64,000 bases of DNA, from positions 11,412,957 to 11,476,956 of the forward strand of contig NC_044503.1 of the NCBI RefSeq assembly GCF_902362185.1. The letters are read 5' to 3'. How positions within the stretch are numbered: position 1 is the stretch's first letter; each line of letters starts with the position of its first letter. This document shows positions 36,718 through 49,774 of this stretch, piece by piece. The notes beneath the pieces were generated by a model that saw only the letters and a program-made list of their open reading frames with translations, was not told the origin of the DNA and did not search any database. Position numbers and translations under genes: made by a program. The DNA is from Chanos chanos (Eukaryota > Chordata > Actinopteri > Gonorynchiformes > Chanidae).

Positions 36718-39070
36718 TTAGATGGGTGTGGCACCACTGGTCCCTGTGGGACCTCGGCCGCGGGCACTGCCCATCCGACGTAGCGAGTGCAGGGCCACGG
36801 CACAGCAGCCACGGAGAAGAGAGCCCATGTGGTAAACAGGCATGGTATCGCGCTGGGCACCACGGCAAAGCCAAGCTACTGTTGGCACCACGGGTACTGC
36901 CACAGCCAACAGGTCAATCAGGAAATAGCGACTCCAGTGGCTCCTTTGGGGTGCAGCCTGCTCCTCCTCTTCCTCCTCCTCTCCCTCTGTACTGATACCA
37001 TTTCTTTTGTGCTCTTCAGACACCTCCACCACCACAACCTCCTGAGGCCCTTCCCCAGGCTGCAGCCTTCTGGTTGGTTGCTGGAGCTGCGGTGTTGTAA
37101 TGACCGCTGTTATCGTGGTGGCAGGAGTTGATTCCCTGGTACTCTCGGAAGGGAAAGCCTCTGCTATGTAGGAAAGCTGAGCTGGGGATGTGGCGGTGGA
37201 GGGCGGAGAGAACGGCGTTGACTCCGTCAGCATAGTGTCCACGGCACTGGTTGCCGTGGTGATCATGCTAAGCTCCTCACCTCCACCTTCTTCAGAGATC
37301 CAAGTGATGGTTGGGCTGCAGGCTTGCGATCTAAAGCCCGGCTTGTCGCTGACCTCATCTGCTGGAGGCGGGCGAGGAGGGGGAGGGGGTGGGGGAGGGC
37401 TAGGGCAAGGAGGCGGCACCTCCTCCTGTGGGAGGTGCAAGAAGAGATGGTGATGCGGCAGGTAGGCATGTGCTATACAGCTACAGCTGCTGTTAAAGGC
37501 ATGGCAAGGTCGGCTGACGGGCAGAATCGTCTCCCCGCTGCACAGCTTCTCATACGTTGAGGACCGTGGCATGGTGGGCTGGATGGGTCTGAGATGCTCT
37601 GAGAGAAGTGCCGCCTCCAGAAGCAAGTGGGTGCATCCATCACCTTTGGGTGCGGCCACTTGGTTGGTGGATCCTGCCCGGTCAACGACCACGTTCCCAT
37701 TATGTTCGGCAGGTGAGGGCGTGTCGCTGCTGAACCTGGTGAAAGTGGTGCTGCGGGTCAGGGTGTGGGCCGGAGAGCAGCCGCAGGAGCGGGATGGACC
37801 AGGCCGGGATCCCATTCGGCCTGCGCCCAGCCCGCCCGGATTATACTCCTGTTGGTTGGGATCTCGAATACCCAGGTTGGTCCTGACCGTCTCTACAGCC
37901 TGCTGGAGCTGACGGATCTCTTTCTTTGCCTCCTTCAGGGCCAGCTGTGCTTCGATGCGATGACACTCCTCCTCAATCCAGTCCTCCTGCATCCGTGTTA
38001 GCTGCATTCGCAACTCTCCAATCTCTGAATCTCTGAGGGGTAAAGAGGTCAGTGAGCATGTGTGAGGAAAATTCTGCGCTTCATTTGAAGCTTATAGAAG
38101 GTCTTCTCTGTAACTGAACATCATAGTATGCTGTTGTAATGCCCCAAATGCAGCTGACTGTTACTGACCTGTCCTGCAGCCTCTCAACGTTTTCTTTCAG
38201 TCGGGCGCGTAAGTGTCGAATACAAACTTCTTTCTGTTGCAAAGGCGTGAGGTACTGCTCTGGAGGTGGAGGACGTATCCCGTGATTACTGCTGCAGGTC
38301 GCATACTTTGCTTGACGTCTGTAGCAAAAACACAGATGTTAATTAAACAAATGAAAAGTTTCGATTAATGAACAGAGTGAGACAGTCACAATGTATGCAT
38401 GGACATGGAAAGATCTTGAAAGAATTGTGAGTCATTTATTGCTTTCACTTGAGAACCTTGGACTGTAGGAGAAATTATTTTCGGAGCAATGACGTCTGTT
38501 CCATAACCTACTTCTTGATGCCATGTTTAGATATTTGCCAAATCTGGAACATGGCTCTGGTGGAGGAGGTTATTCATCAGTCTTTAAGTTATTCTCACCT
38601 GGGAGTGACTGGGTGAGAACGGGACATGGGACTGCAGTCGCTGGCTTTGCAGGTGGATGTAGAATAACTAGAACTGATGGACGAGTCCACATAAGACAGC
38701 CTGGTACTACCAACAGTAGTGGGCCGCCTACAACAAAACCAGTACACGCATAAATAATACATTCAAATGTTAACACCTCTTGTACACCATGCATATGAAA
38801 CAGACAATTATCAAAACTTACTAAGATATCACCAGTTTAATTGCAATTAAAAGTATTTATTTGTGACACAAACTTGTTAGTAACATGATTAGACTTGACA
38901 TTTGGATTTATGTCAATGTCAACCTGACATTTTGGATTTAACTGGAATTAAAAATGCGTATTTCAAGAAAGATCATGGCACTAATAACTATATGTGGACA
39001 TAGAGGTGAAGGTAGGGGTTCAGTACCTGCGAGATCCTGCAGAGGGCCTCCTGCTTGATGAGAGAGACAT
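36718..39070 (-). CDS. snph: Syntaphilin (axonal mitochondrial docking protein)
   Basis: Syntaphilin anchors mitochondria to axonal microtubules through a kinesin-binding coiled coil and a C-terminal membrane segment in the outer mitochondrial membrane. Coding exons in gene order: 39070-39027, 38727-38599, 38318-38169 and 38032-36718, with agreeing phases, 545 residues (human about 538). The start MSLSSSRRPSAGSRR matches the human N-terminus. Family blocks are PPPPEQYLTPLQQKEVCIRH, then a coiled coil (LKENVERLQDRDSEIGELRM through MQEDWIEEECHRIEAQLALK, about residues 90-165), and near the C-terminus HWSRYFLIDLLAVAVPVVPT followed by SLLRGCCAVALHSLRR. The middle is Pro-rich with a 12-Pro-type run near 37380. 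Syntabulin is the alternative family member, but the tail and the neighbours favour syntaphilin. Confidence 0.92.
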
Positions 39071-39763
39071 GAGTGAAGACCACCTCTCTGTCCCCAAGAC
39101 GACAGCTATGTAGACATCTCAGCACAAAGTTCTCTTAAACACAGATAACACAACAGCAACTTTGAAAGTCTGAATTACTGAGAATCTACGCATGCCATGT
39201 ATTATATTGTTTGTGGACATGTTTTAAGAGATGAAAGTGATGAAAAGAAAAGTTCAGGGTGACACTTCTAATAATGTGGAAATGTATGCGTTTTCCCTCT
39301 TAAACGTTTTGAATCACGCACTGTTCAAAGTGACAGGTAAACATGAGGAAACTGTGTTTTAAGATCGGTCAGGGTTGCCTCGTAACCTTGCATCCCAGGC
39401 ATGATCCTAAATTGGGAATGACATTGTGCTAGACTGTAACCCAAAGGCAAGCACAAAAGAAAATGTCAGAGAGAACATTTTGCCAATACGTCATATGTGG
39501 CTCAGCTGTCGCCTCATTGAAAATAAAGGAGAATAGAAAGGGGAAAAAACCCACAATGAACAAACCCAAGAGACAAAGACATACACACAGAGGCCAAGCC
39601 AAAGCTTTCAGTCTGCATAGACACATTTGCAGCTGAAGCTCATGCTCCTTCACACAAACACACAGTGACACTGATTAGAATGCCAGAGTGTGTTAGTGTA
39701 TCTCTGATTGCTGTCCACACTGATGTAACTGGGATTTGTCAGAGCCTTTACAGATACATTAGA

Positions 39764-39776
39764 AGAGAGAGAGAGA

Positions 39777-39825
<49 letters not shown>
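39764..39825. repeat. Compound (GA)n(GT)n(GA)n microsatellite
   Basis: GA, then GT, then GA blocks upstream of the snph coding start. Confidence 0.85.
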
Positions 39826-41506
39826 CAGAATTTACAGTCACATACAAATTACGGCTTTTTCAGCCTATCCCGTGACTTCGTTTCCAAAGTGTCTCTGTGC
39901 TTTCAAGCTCTCACACTCTCCATTTTATCACCTCTAAATAACCTTGCTGAAAACGTCTGCATCTTTTTAGAGCTACTCAATGATCTAAGCCTAAGGAATA
40001 AAATTTTTTTTAATGTTGCAAATAGAATTTTTTAAACGTTGCGAGACACAGGCATACAGTATTTGCATGTAAGCCTTTTCAGTGGTAAGTGACTATTAGC
40101 TAAAAACAGCAGTAATCATCTACATCCGAAAGAGACTGTCATTCCCATAGCTACCACTGAATAATGCATGCTAAAGAATTTCCCACAGTGCCCTGCTCTA
40201 TTCTCAATAATGAGTCCGAATTGATAGAGCAGTAAAATGAAGGGTTTATGGGAACTAGCGTGAATGGCATCAAAATTGTATCAGTGGCGCAATCAAGCTG
40301 ATACACATATTATTACACAAAGTATATAATCAAGTCATTAGCTCTGAGTTCTAAATTTAAGAAAATCTTTGGACCTAGAATTATTCTCTGTGTTTATTCC
40401 CTTTTCAAAGCTTGCTTTTATGTATGCTGTCTATGACATAGGAAAGGAAAACCTGTTTTTTGTTTTTTTTTTTCATTTTTGGCACCATTGTGTTATCAGC
40501 TTTTAAGTGTTCCAGTGGAGTTTGATGCATTGATTGCGATAGTATGGTTTCAGCATTCAGTTATTCTATGAATTCACATACTTGGCTGGAAACATTTAGT
40601 GTAATGAGAGCTAGATCTCAAATAACCAAATCTTGGTATTTTTTCACCGTTGTTTGAACACAATGATTAACAGATTCAAAACTGGCAGGCCTTTTCTTAA
40701 ATAAGCTGCGTTTTAAACACTATTTTGTTGCTATTTACAGTATTACGCAGAGATCTGAGAAATATTTTGAGCCCAGTTTCTAGGACTAGCAGTATCCATC
40801 TCAGCAGGTTTGCCTCAACAGCAGCTGAAATGTCAGCACTACCAAGTACTATCACCTGGCAGAAGAAACAACCAGCAGTGTATTACCTATTCACCTACAG
40901 GATCACCTGTAATGTCACTGTTATTTCTGAATACAGATGAAAGACACACCCACAACAGCAAGAAATATGAGGCACCCAGGAAATCATAAAACCATCTGTT
41001 TTTATCTAAATGATTTGCATCATGTACTCAATCTTTGTCCAAGTTTCTCTGTGTGCACTTCATATAAAGATAAAGATAAGATGAGTCAAACTGACATTTT
41101 GGGTAGATTTCCAAGGAAGTATTGAATCTGTCATTGTGCTGAATCTGTTGACGTGATTTCTTATACACACAAGCATATTAATAAACTTTGCTGTTTCTAT
41201 GACTGTTCAAGTCATAGATCTGGTCTGTTGCTTTATATGTAAGTAAGTGCAATCTAAGTGCTGGCAGACCCTCTACGTAATTGCGGTCTAAAGTGCTCGG
41301 CCTAACATTGGACCAGGTATTGCAATGATTAAAATTTATTAGCGGAAAAGTTCTGATTAGCACAACCTTGGCGACTGAACTAAAGTTTAGATGACAGCGA
41401 GACCGCAAATGTACATCGATCACTTTTGTTTCAGGTTGACAGAAAAACCTGTCTAATTTCAAAGATATCAGTAGCTATGAATAGGAATAGGTCGGCTCCA
41501 AGCTGG

Positions 41507-41514
41507 TGACGTCA
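41507..41514. promoter_or_regulatory. Full CRE palindrome (TGACGTCA)
   Basis: A perfect CREB/ATF site, about 2.4 kb upstream of the snph ATG. Its use is inferred only. Confidence 0.4.
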
Positions 41515-42072
41515 TACCGAAAACGATAATGGTCCCAGTACAAAGGTAACCTTTGAGAGATTGTGTAAGTGGCATTACCAGACAGTAGTCAGCTCACCTG
41601 CTTAAGTTAATGTATCCACGTATATCATGTTATGATAGTATCGCGGACCGCTGTCTTGCACAACTACATTAAACCATAAAACTATAAAATGCCCAATACC
41701 AAACTGATACTCATTGACTTCTGGGTTTCAAAACATAGAGATCACTCCTCTTCTTGAAATTGTGTAATCATCCGCCATAAAGTGAACTGTAATTATTACA
41801 AGACTCATCGAGCACGATAACGATGGCTTTATGTGTCAAACCCCTTCTCGGAATAGATACGACTATTAATTACAACTGTTATGTAACTGATTATGCTGAT
41901 TATTATGCGTTTAGATAACAGTTGCTGTATTGACAATTCATTCAAGTGCCCTATATACCCAAGGCTTGTCGGGATGTCTGCTGTTTCTTGTGCAGAATGG
42001 TGTCGCTCAGCAAATTATTATAATAGAGTAATTTCAAAAATTAAATGAAAGTTAACAACAAAATAGCTTACA

Positions 42073-42293
42073 TATTCCAGCTTTTGCTGACACCAGGTAC
42101 GCCGTCCATGACGACTGATCAGTGATGCTGGCTCATTGCCTATGGCCGGACCTGTGGACGAGTCATCGATGCGTGTTATCATTTGTGCTTGTTGGTTACG
42201 GATGCTGTTGAGAGAGTGTGCCCTAGCTCCAGCTTTGCTATAGCAGATTGAGGCAACTGCGTGAGATGCTGCGACGAAGCGTCTTAAAGTCAC
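42073..42293 (-). other. Possible 5' non-coding exon of snph
   Basis: On the minus strand this stretch is open and ends GCTGGAATAT|GTAAGC, a usable donor. Splicing to the exon containing the snph ATG gives no in-frame extension (the joins I tried are out of frame or hit a stop), so if real it is untranslated. The open frame starting at 42293 begins with a basic, Arg/Ala/Ser-rich sequence but matches no family I know. Confidence 0.25.
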
Positions 42294-43009
42294 AGTTACC
42301 TCCGTAAGAGCTTAATTAGCTTAGTCGAGGAAACTTTAATACGGTACAGAAACAAAATGTTCCGCCACACAACTTGTACACAGTCTGCTGTTGATCGCCT
42401 TTTATTTGGGAGCATTTAACACATAGGAATAAGCATTATGTTAAGAACATAATTAAGAACGTATAACTTAAGAACTTTAAAGGCACAGACAAACGATATA
42501 AGAATTCAGAGTAAGACATTTCAAAACCTTTCCATATACAATTCGAGTATCAGAGTTCTCAGAGTTCTGACAGACGATGTCATTACAAAAAATATTAATT
42601 TAAATAAATAAACAAATAAATGAAACACAGTGCAACAACCTCTCTATGACCACAATAAACTGCAGTCAAATTAAACACAAAATGTGCACGACACACGAGA
42701 CTTTATTAACACAACATTCTAATTCATGGTATGAATAATATATATATAATGGTTTTGGCTGTGTTGAACAGGGACATATATGTAAGTGGGTTATCTCAGC
42801 TTTCGAACACAGTCAGTCAGTTCTGTGCTGGGTCACAGAATTCATTGTGCACTGTTGTTCTGCATGACCCAGTTATGTGAGTCAGCCCATACTAAGCAGC
42901 CAGTACGGACCTGAATAAATCTGACATACACTTGACTCCTTTGGGTTAATGACAGCAGATTTAAAAGCTGGCATGTTTAGGTTTCTTCCTCGATTCCCTG
43001 TGGTTTGAT

Positions 43010-43289
43010 CTAGAGCTGGTGAAAGCTGGGACCTGCTGTCGCGATGATATTGGCGTACGGTGCATTCTGATGCAGGTCTAAGACCTGCTGTTTCTTCAGC
43101 ACCAGGAAGCAGAAGAATGTGGTAGCAGCATACAGACGAGTATTCCTCTCACAAAGAGCCTGCAGGCTGAACCCGTCATCGCTGGTGATGCTCTGTCTCT
43201 GACAGACACAACAGAAATAAGACAACCAATCAATATGAACACACTCACTTTCACACACACACACACACTCTCACACACACACACACACT

Positions 43290-43346
<57 letters not shown>

Positions 43347-46300
43347 GTGGGCTTTTAAAATGACACAACTCTAATTCTACCTATAATTTATATTTTACTT
43401 TGAAGTGAAGAAGCTTTAATGTACATCCACTTTATTCATGATGTGAAGTCGTCATTTAATATTTCTCATCCATCCATCAACTCAGCTATTCACCTGGAAT
43501 CAGTTTGATTCTCCACTGACAAGCAGAGAGTTTTAATGGCTGCTGGCGTTTTTAGTGTAAAAATCACTGAAAGTGGATCAGAGATATAACCTGCAATCTG
43601 TCTCGTTTGATGGAGTTTAAGCTTTTGTGTGTTTGGTTTCCAAACCCACACGTTTTAATTTCACCCCGTCTCTTAATCCCAGCTCCCACGTCCTTAAATC
43701 CCTGTCCGGAGCGTCTGCAAACGTCAGGCCTGATCCAAATCGAGCCAGCTGGCTGATAGGCGATGAAAAGCTGATGTTTTGATAGGCATTTGCCTAGTTC
43801 TTACTTTAAGAGCCTGAAGGAGATTGTGTGCTCGACTGGTCATTCTCCTCTCTTCAGCTTCCTGACTGTTCAGCACAGACTACAGAGTTAAAAGACCATA
43901 CAAGATCATATATGATGTATCTCGGACATAGTTTTTACGGACATAGTTTTTATCCTCCAAATCTCAATGTAACTGGTGTCTGTGTCCCTAAGCATCTATG
44001 TGAGAAAAAGAGAGTCTCTGTATGTGTGTGTGTGTGTGTGTTTGGTAGGCATTACCTGCGTCTGCGTTGGCTGTATCTCCCTCTCCACTCCAGATGGATG
44101 AACCACCATGGAGTCCTCAGAGAGAGGGTCTGGAAGTGAAACCTCCTGCTTGTTCTCCTCCTGAGAGACGAAATATTAGAAACAGGCACGCCAAGATTCC
44201 AGGTGGGCGGATAACAAAGAAGCAAATATTAGAATATTAGAGAGAGAGAAGGGTAATCAGAGAAGGAGAAAATATGACTGCTTAATGTGAAGAGGACAGA
44301 CGTTCCTCAACAGAGATGCTGCGTTTCAGTGTTTGATGTTCTTACAGTGGCTCTGTCCCCGAGATGTGGCAAGTCTGTGTGGGCGAAGTTGGACTCCAGG
44401 CAGCTGCTTGCCTCTGCTCCACTTCTGTCAGCAGCAAGAGATTCGTGGAGCTGAGTCAGCTCCTCTACAGGCAGCCCACTAGTCTGACTGTCAATAACAC
44501 TCACACCTACAAACACGCAGAGACAGACGAGTGTGGACATCACACAGGCACACACATACATGAACATAAAGACACACACACCCCCCCACACGCACACAAA
44601 CACCCACACCAGACACACAAACACACACACCACACATACACACACATACACACACACGCAGACACACCAAAGCACAGCTTGCAATTCAATTCTGTCAAGT
44701 AACAAACGAGCATGACTCATGTCCTCATGGTTTTTTTTTTTTTGTCACAACATAAATATGATAATTTTATGACTTCCTCTCAGATTAGTCCAGAACATTC
44801 CTGTGTTCTTTCCTGGCTCTACAGTCCAGCGGTTCGCTGACTGTGCTTTTGGCTGTGTTTTGTTGGAGTGCTTTGTGTGTGTGTGCCCTACTCTCTCTCA
44901 GCTGATCCCTCATCTCCTCAGGGTCAGTCTCCTCATCTGCTCTGTCGGCACTCTGTCTCCCTGGAAACACGTCTCTGGGGAACAGCTGCACGGGCAGAAG
45001 GGAGGATGCTTACACACCACGTACTTTAGTGACAATGCTGTCAGATTGACTCCCTGACGCCTCACAATCTCTCTCTGAAGTCTCCGCTGCTACATGTACA
45101 TGATTCAAGGGAATAAAGTTTGTGCGTTTCTTTACAATTATGTCAGAATATTTAAGAACTGCATGTATATACATTATGCATACACTTAATATGTGTACAT
45201 GTCCCTTGATATGGCTGAGCATAGCCTGTGTGTGTTCAGAGGTGTTTTCAGTTGTGAACACGAGGTCCAGTAACTGTCTGTCGTTTACCTCTATGAGAGC
45301 AGGGTTAATGACAGGAGTGCCGAACTGTTGGAATAGTCTGTCTACTCCTCCGGTCTCTTTCCACTCCGCCAGCCGGCGGGTGGGGGGAGCCATGTCCAGG
45401 GGGGCTGTAATATCTGAGCAGTCCAACAGTTGTCTCCTGATGGCCTCGTTGGAAAGCTCTTTGGTCTGGTCCACTACCAGCTTCCTCTTCCTCTTCTTTC
45501 CCCCTGAGGAAGCTGATAACATGACACGCACTCATTAAATCATATTAATCAGACACAGTAAAGGCCGATTTTAATGTTCTCCTCACGGTGCTACCTACAT
45601 TCATTATAATTAGTAACACGGATGAGCAAAATATAATAAATGCTTATACTTTCATGTACATCTGCACTGCTACCAATGCAAAATGTGTTGAGGACCTGTC
45701 TGTCAGAATCAGTCACACAAGGAGAGACTGAGATGTAGGATAAATGTCTATGTGAGCAGGACTTTTGTGCAAATTACAGGCGGTGAAATAAATTGCTCCT
45801 ATTACCTCCCCTTGCAGCCTGATTTTGCCATCAGAGCTTTTAAACATAATCTTTTGTTCAAGGTCAGATGTTTTGAACCCAATCCACTTCTAAAAGATAG
45901 GCTTACACCATGCCTCCATCTTCCCAGCGAAGTCTTTGTCAGCGCAATCTGCAGTTTCACTCCCTTTGTACTCATTTACCTTCACTCCATCTCTCACACA
46001 ATCCTCTCTCTCTGTCATGTACCTTTCAGCTGTAAGTGAACTGCTAAATTTGCTATCAAAGCTCATTAGCAGCTTGCTAGATTAACTGATTCAATGTAAC
46101 GCAAGTGTTTAATTGACAGGCGCATCCATCTCTTCAGAGTTTGCATTTTCTTCCTCATCACTAAATCTTAAAATATCTGTGCCTTTAAGCCTTCACATAT
46201 TTATTAGGTAATCTTGACATGTGTTATGGTTTAAAATAAATATGTACAGAAAGATGTACATATTTACAACTAATATTCCACTTCATTCTGCTATTCCAAA

Positions 46301-49269
46301 CATCCCTCTTCAGAAATGTTCATCATTTCTCCTGTGGCAGTGCGTTTATGAATACATTCATCTGTGTCCTCACACCATAATGGCAGTTATAGAAAAACAA
46401 CTGTGTTTTTATCAACAAAACACAGCATGGTGAATTTAGGAGGCAATGCATGAGATCACAGTTAGTGGTAAAAAGCCTTTAGACAATTTCTTAGACACCT
46501 ATCCTTCTAATAAGCATAATCTCGTGGCTGTTGATGCGGCACTTACATGTCACGGTAACTGGATCAAGAGCGAAACCCTCTGCCTCATTCTCCAGCAAAG
46601 TGGTTTCATTCAGCGTTGCTGCGTCTACAAGAGGCTCTCGATCAGACGCGGCTGAGTGAGGTGTCGCAGGCTCTTTGAATTCCACTAATAGCAATATGGC
46701 AATAGACAGTTCACAGCTAAAATGTTTCAGTCAAGTATGATTAATAATATCTTACCGATAATCACACCAAGAATATGGCAGGTAACCAAAAATGATATGT
46801 AAAAAAAAAAAAAATCCAGCTCATGAATTACTTTGATCTGGTTTAAGTATCCAAGAGGATATCCAAGCTTTGGTAACAGAATTATCAAGGGCAACTCAGA
46901 GTTTTGCCAGACTTGTCACAGTCATGTCTTGGTTAGAAGTAAATAGTCCCTGTAAAAACATGGTTGAAGCACTACTTTTAATGACCAGAGGGGGGCATCA
47001 CAGTATAACACAATGTACCAAGTTAAGCACATTGTGCACGTCTCACATACTGCCCTGCATACAAAAACAGAGAGGATCTCTGGCTATAACTCACATGTTT
47101 ATGGGCGTTAAATCCACAGGGAAAGGAAAGGAACTCATTTATTGAGGCTTTGGGGGCTCATACACAAGACAAATAACACAAATCAAAATTACCAGCTGCT
47201 TCCACGGCTGTTGGAGGTGGCGTAGCAGGCAGCGCATTCAAAGAGCTACTGAGCATGTAACCCTGTAATGTTTCCTCAGTAGAGCGTGCAATAAAATCTG
47301 CGAAGGTGGTAAGAAACTAAGAGCGTTATTCAGTTTCTTCGCGGAGTCAACATTTACACTGAAATGGAGTGAACACTCATACGAACACTTTAGGTCTTAA
47401 GCTGTAGCTCATACCTATGAAAAAAAAAATAATAATAATGTTTAAAAGAGTGGTGGCACTAGATTTTTTAGTTGGCATTTAGTTTACAAGACAGAGTCAG
47501 AGAAGAGAGTGAAAACTCTGAAAAGCAATACATTTTCTTGTTAAACAGATGAAAAATGTATCACATTAGCAAAGCACTTGAAACCAGTGGGAATGCCCTG
47601 CATATACATATAACATACATGCCATGTCCTAAATTTAGCAAATGTAATGTAATTTGTCATTTTTTTAGAGGGGAGGGGTGATTGATGAAGTGTTTCATAA
47701 ACATTGCATGAAAGATGTGAATGTTGAGTATGATCGGGTGCTTGGGCCCCAGGCCTTATTTTAAACAACGATATACAGAGAGTGTCAGTACCAACTAGGT
47801 CAAAGCCAGTCCCTTCATCACCAAAGTCATCGCCATGCAGCCCAAAACTATGGAAACTCATGTCAAATGTACCACCGCCCTGATGGGACAGAGTCTCCTC
47901 TCCTATAAGAAAGAAGGAAAGAAAGAAAGACATACACATCGACTCTAAGATGAATGGCTTTCAGTGATTTTAAAGATTTCATATCATATCCAAATAAATA
48001 CAAAAAAATAAGATATGGACTGAAATGAAAAACAAAACAAAACAAAACATCAAACAACCTGGAGATAAATGTGATGCCTACAAACTTACCAAGGTCTTCC
48101 ACAGTAAAGAGTCTGTTCCCAAAGTCCTCTTTGAGAGTAATGTCCTCTATGCGACACTGGTTCAGTGAGAAGTGATCCACCACATCAATGGCACTAAGAA
48201 AAAGACATTAATTAAAGGATAACACAAATTTTGCTTAGGACAGAAAAACATATAAAACATAGAGGAATGTGATCACAACCAAAGAATATCAGAGAGTTCA
48301 CATTCATTCATTTTCTGAGCCGCTTATCCTAATTAGGGTTGGGGGGGCTGGAGCCTATCCCAGTGCTCTTTGGGTGAAAGGTGGTGAAACACCCTGGACA
48401 GGTCGTCAGTCCATTGCAGAGTAAACATTAAAATAATAATAAAAAAAATGTTTAATTTAAAGCAGATGGATGTCTGCTTTAAGTGAAACACTGGAAACAC
48501 CTTGAAAAGGACGTTACAATTATGAACTGAGCGAACTTTTTCAATGGCGAGTGAGGGTGAGAAAAACGAGTAGGAAAAGAGTATACCTGGGATCAGGCAG
48601 TTGAGACTCAAAGTCAGTGAAGTCCTCCGGCAGTGTAATTGCCTTAAATCCAGCCTCCATCTCGTCTTCTGGCAGATCAGTCTGTCCTGGAGTGACCACA
48701 ACAAACAATGGACAGATCAGTGGTGATGGTCCAGTGCTTAAACAGCCACGTCAGTCTAAAATCCTGACAGTATTTCTAACAGTCAAGGTATTACTTCTAA
48801 ACATAAAGTGAAAATTTGACCATGCGGAGCGGAGCAGAGACCTGGACGAAAAGCCACTCTGATTTTGACCACAGCATCACTGCAGTCAGCAAGCAGGTAT
48901 TTGGCTTTCCTGGAGTAGATTCGCACCACACCCAAAAGAAGGTGTCCGGATGTCCGTAAACCAATCTTTAGGCCTATCTGTTCAAATCGCAGTGCAGAGA
49001 AACAATTAAACGTCACTTTATAACTTAAAAAGTAGGCGCAGAAGAAACACTCACCGCGTAGTCAAAATTGACTGAAACGAGCTACCAAGAAAAACAAGAA
49101 GGTGGACAAATATATCTCTAACCTTAGGGGAGATGATGTCTTTGATAGTTGCCTCAAGGTTACACTCAAACACATGAGCTTTAGATATTTTCCTTTCCCA
49201 GTGGGCTGCTAACCAGATCCTGGCTAGAGGCCCGCGCTTGGAGGTGAAAAGCTGCGTGTAAAACATCAT
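43010..49269 (-). CDS. rad21l1: Meiotic cohesin kleisin RAD21-like 1
   Basis: Kleisin subunit that closes the SMC1/SMC3 ring in meiotic cohesin and helps homologue pairing and synapsis in germ cells. Exons in gene order: 49269-49123, 48977-48842, 48686-48587, 48193-48090, 47902-47792, 47297-47193, 46684-46547, 45512-45289, 44985-44892, 44506-44346, 44160-44056, 43198-43010. Phases agree and give 537 codons (human about 556). The N-terminal Rad21/Rec8 SMC3-binding part reads [37 protein letters not shown] and [20 protein letters not shown]. The middle has [13 protein letters not shown] and [13 protein letters not shown]. The C-terminal winged helix for SMC1 ([19 protein letters not shown] to [16 protein letters not shown]) ends at TAG. 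Two ATGs in tandem open the frame; the second gives the family's MFY start. The wording matches RAD21L1 better than RAD21. The exon 1/exon 2 join reads [14 protein letters not shown], two residues longer than the family. Confidence 0.93.
43253..43342. repeat. (CA)n microsatellite with CACTCT interruptions in a rad21l1 intron
   Basis: About 40 CA units, broken by two CACTCT blocks in the first 40 bp, sit 55 bp upstream (on the gene strand) of the last rad21l1 exon. Confidence 0.9.
44571..44662. repeat. Imperfect (CA)n tract in a rad21l1 intron
   Basis: A CA-rich segment with AAACAC, ACATA and CCCAC variants. It lies between the exons ending at 44892 and starting at 44506 on the minus strand. 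Confidence 0.8.
48297..48420. mobile_element. Dispersed teleost repeat in a rad21l1 intron
   Basis: The sequence TTTTCTGAGCCGCTTATCCT, followed by GGGGGGGCTGGAGCCTATCC and ACCCTGGACAGGTCGTCAGT, is a repeat I recognise as found in very many copies across fish genomes. The copy is about 120 bp and partial. I do not assign its family. Confidence 0.7.
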
Positions 49270-49712
49270 TGTGTCCGACTACAACCCTTTCACTTGAGAC
49301 GTTCAGACAGTCCTCACCTAGACGAGAATGAATTTTTCTGCTGTAAACGTAGTTCAAGTGTCTGATAGTGGTAATGAGGACATTTGTACTACAGGTAAAA
49401 GCACACTGCATATTAGCATTGCTGATAGAACAGTGATAGGAGAATTCACTTGAAGTCGGAGCTTAGCTATGCCTCATCCACCTTGTTTGGCTCGTAAGTA
49501 GCTAGCTTACTGGATTGGTTCATTTTTTACGAGTTAATTATAGTACCCAAATTATTTTTTGATTTTCTCGAGTAATCACAGTCCATAGTCTATGATACAC
49601 TTACTTTATATAAGACAAGACAGGACGCATAGGAGCCAGGAAAGCTAGGGAATTAGAACAAGCTGCCTCCACAATTTACCGCTGGTTAGCTTCCTCATGA
49701 ACTCAGCCACCA

Positions 49713-49774
49713 CATTATTATTATTATTATTATTATTATTATCATTATTATTGTTGTTGTTGTTATTATTATTG
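49713..49774. repeat. (ATT)n microsatellite
   Basis: About 18 trinucleotide units with a (GTT)n interruption near 49752. Confidence 0.9.

Larger units (their letters stand above)
39071..43009. other. snph upstream region / 5' intron and rad21l1 3' flank
   Basis: No clear coding exon. A (GA/GT)n repeat lies at 39764-39825. A full CRE site is at 41507. An open minus-strand segment at 42293-42073 ending in a donor may be an untranslated first exon. TTTATT at 42712 (AATAAA on the minus strand) is a likely rad21l1 polyadenylation signal. Confidence 0.5.

Noticed and set aside
36787-37912. Plus-strand frames opposite the large snph exon
   Set aside because: They are antisense to a well-supported syntaphilin exon and have no family similarity.
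42018-42293. Minus-strand 92-codon frame with a mitochondrial-like start
   Set aside because: No family match and no second exon found. It fits better as an untranslated snph exon or chance.
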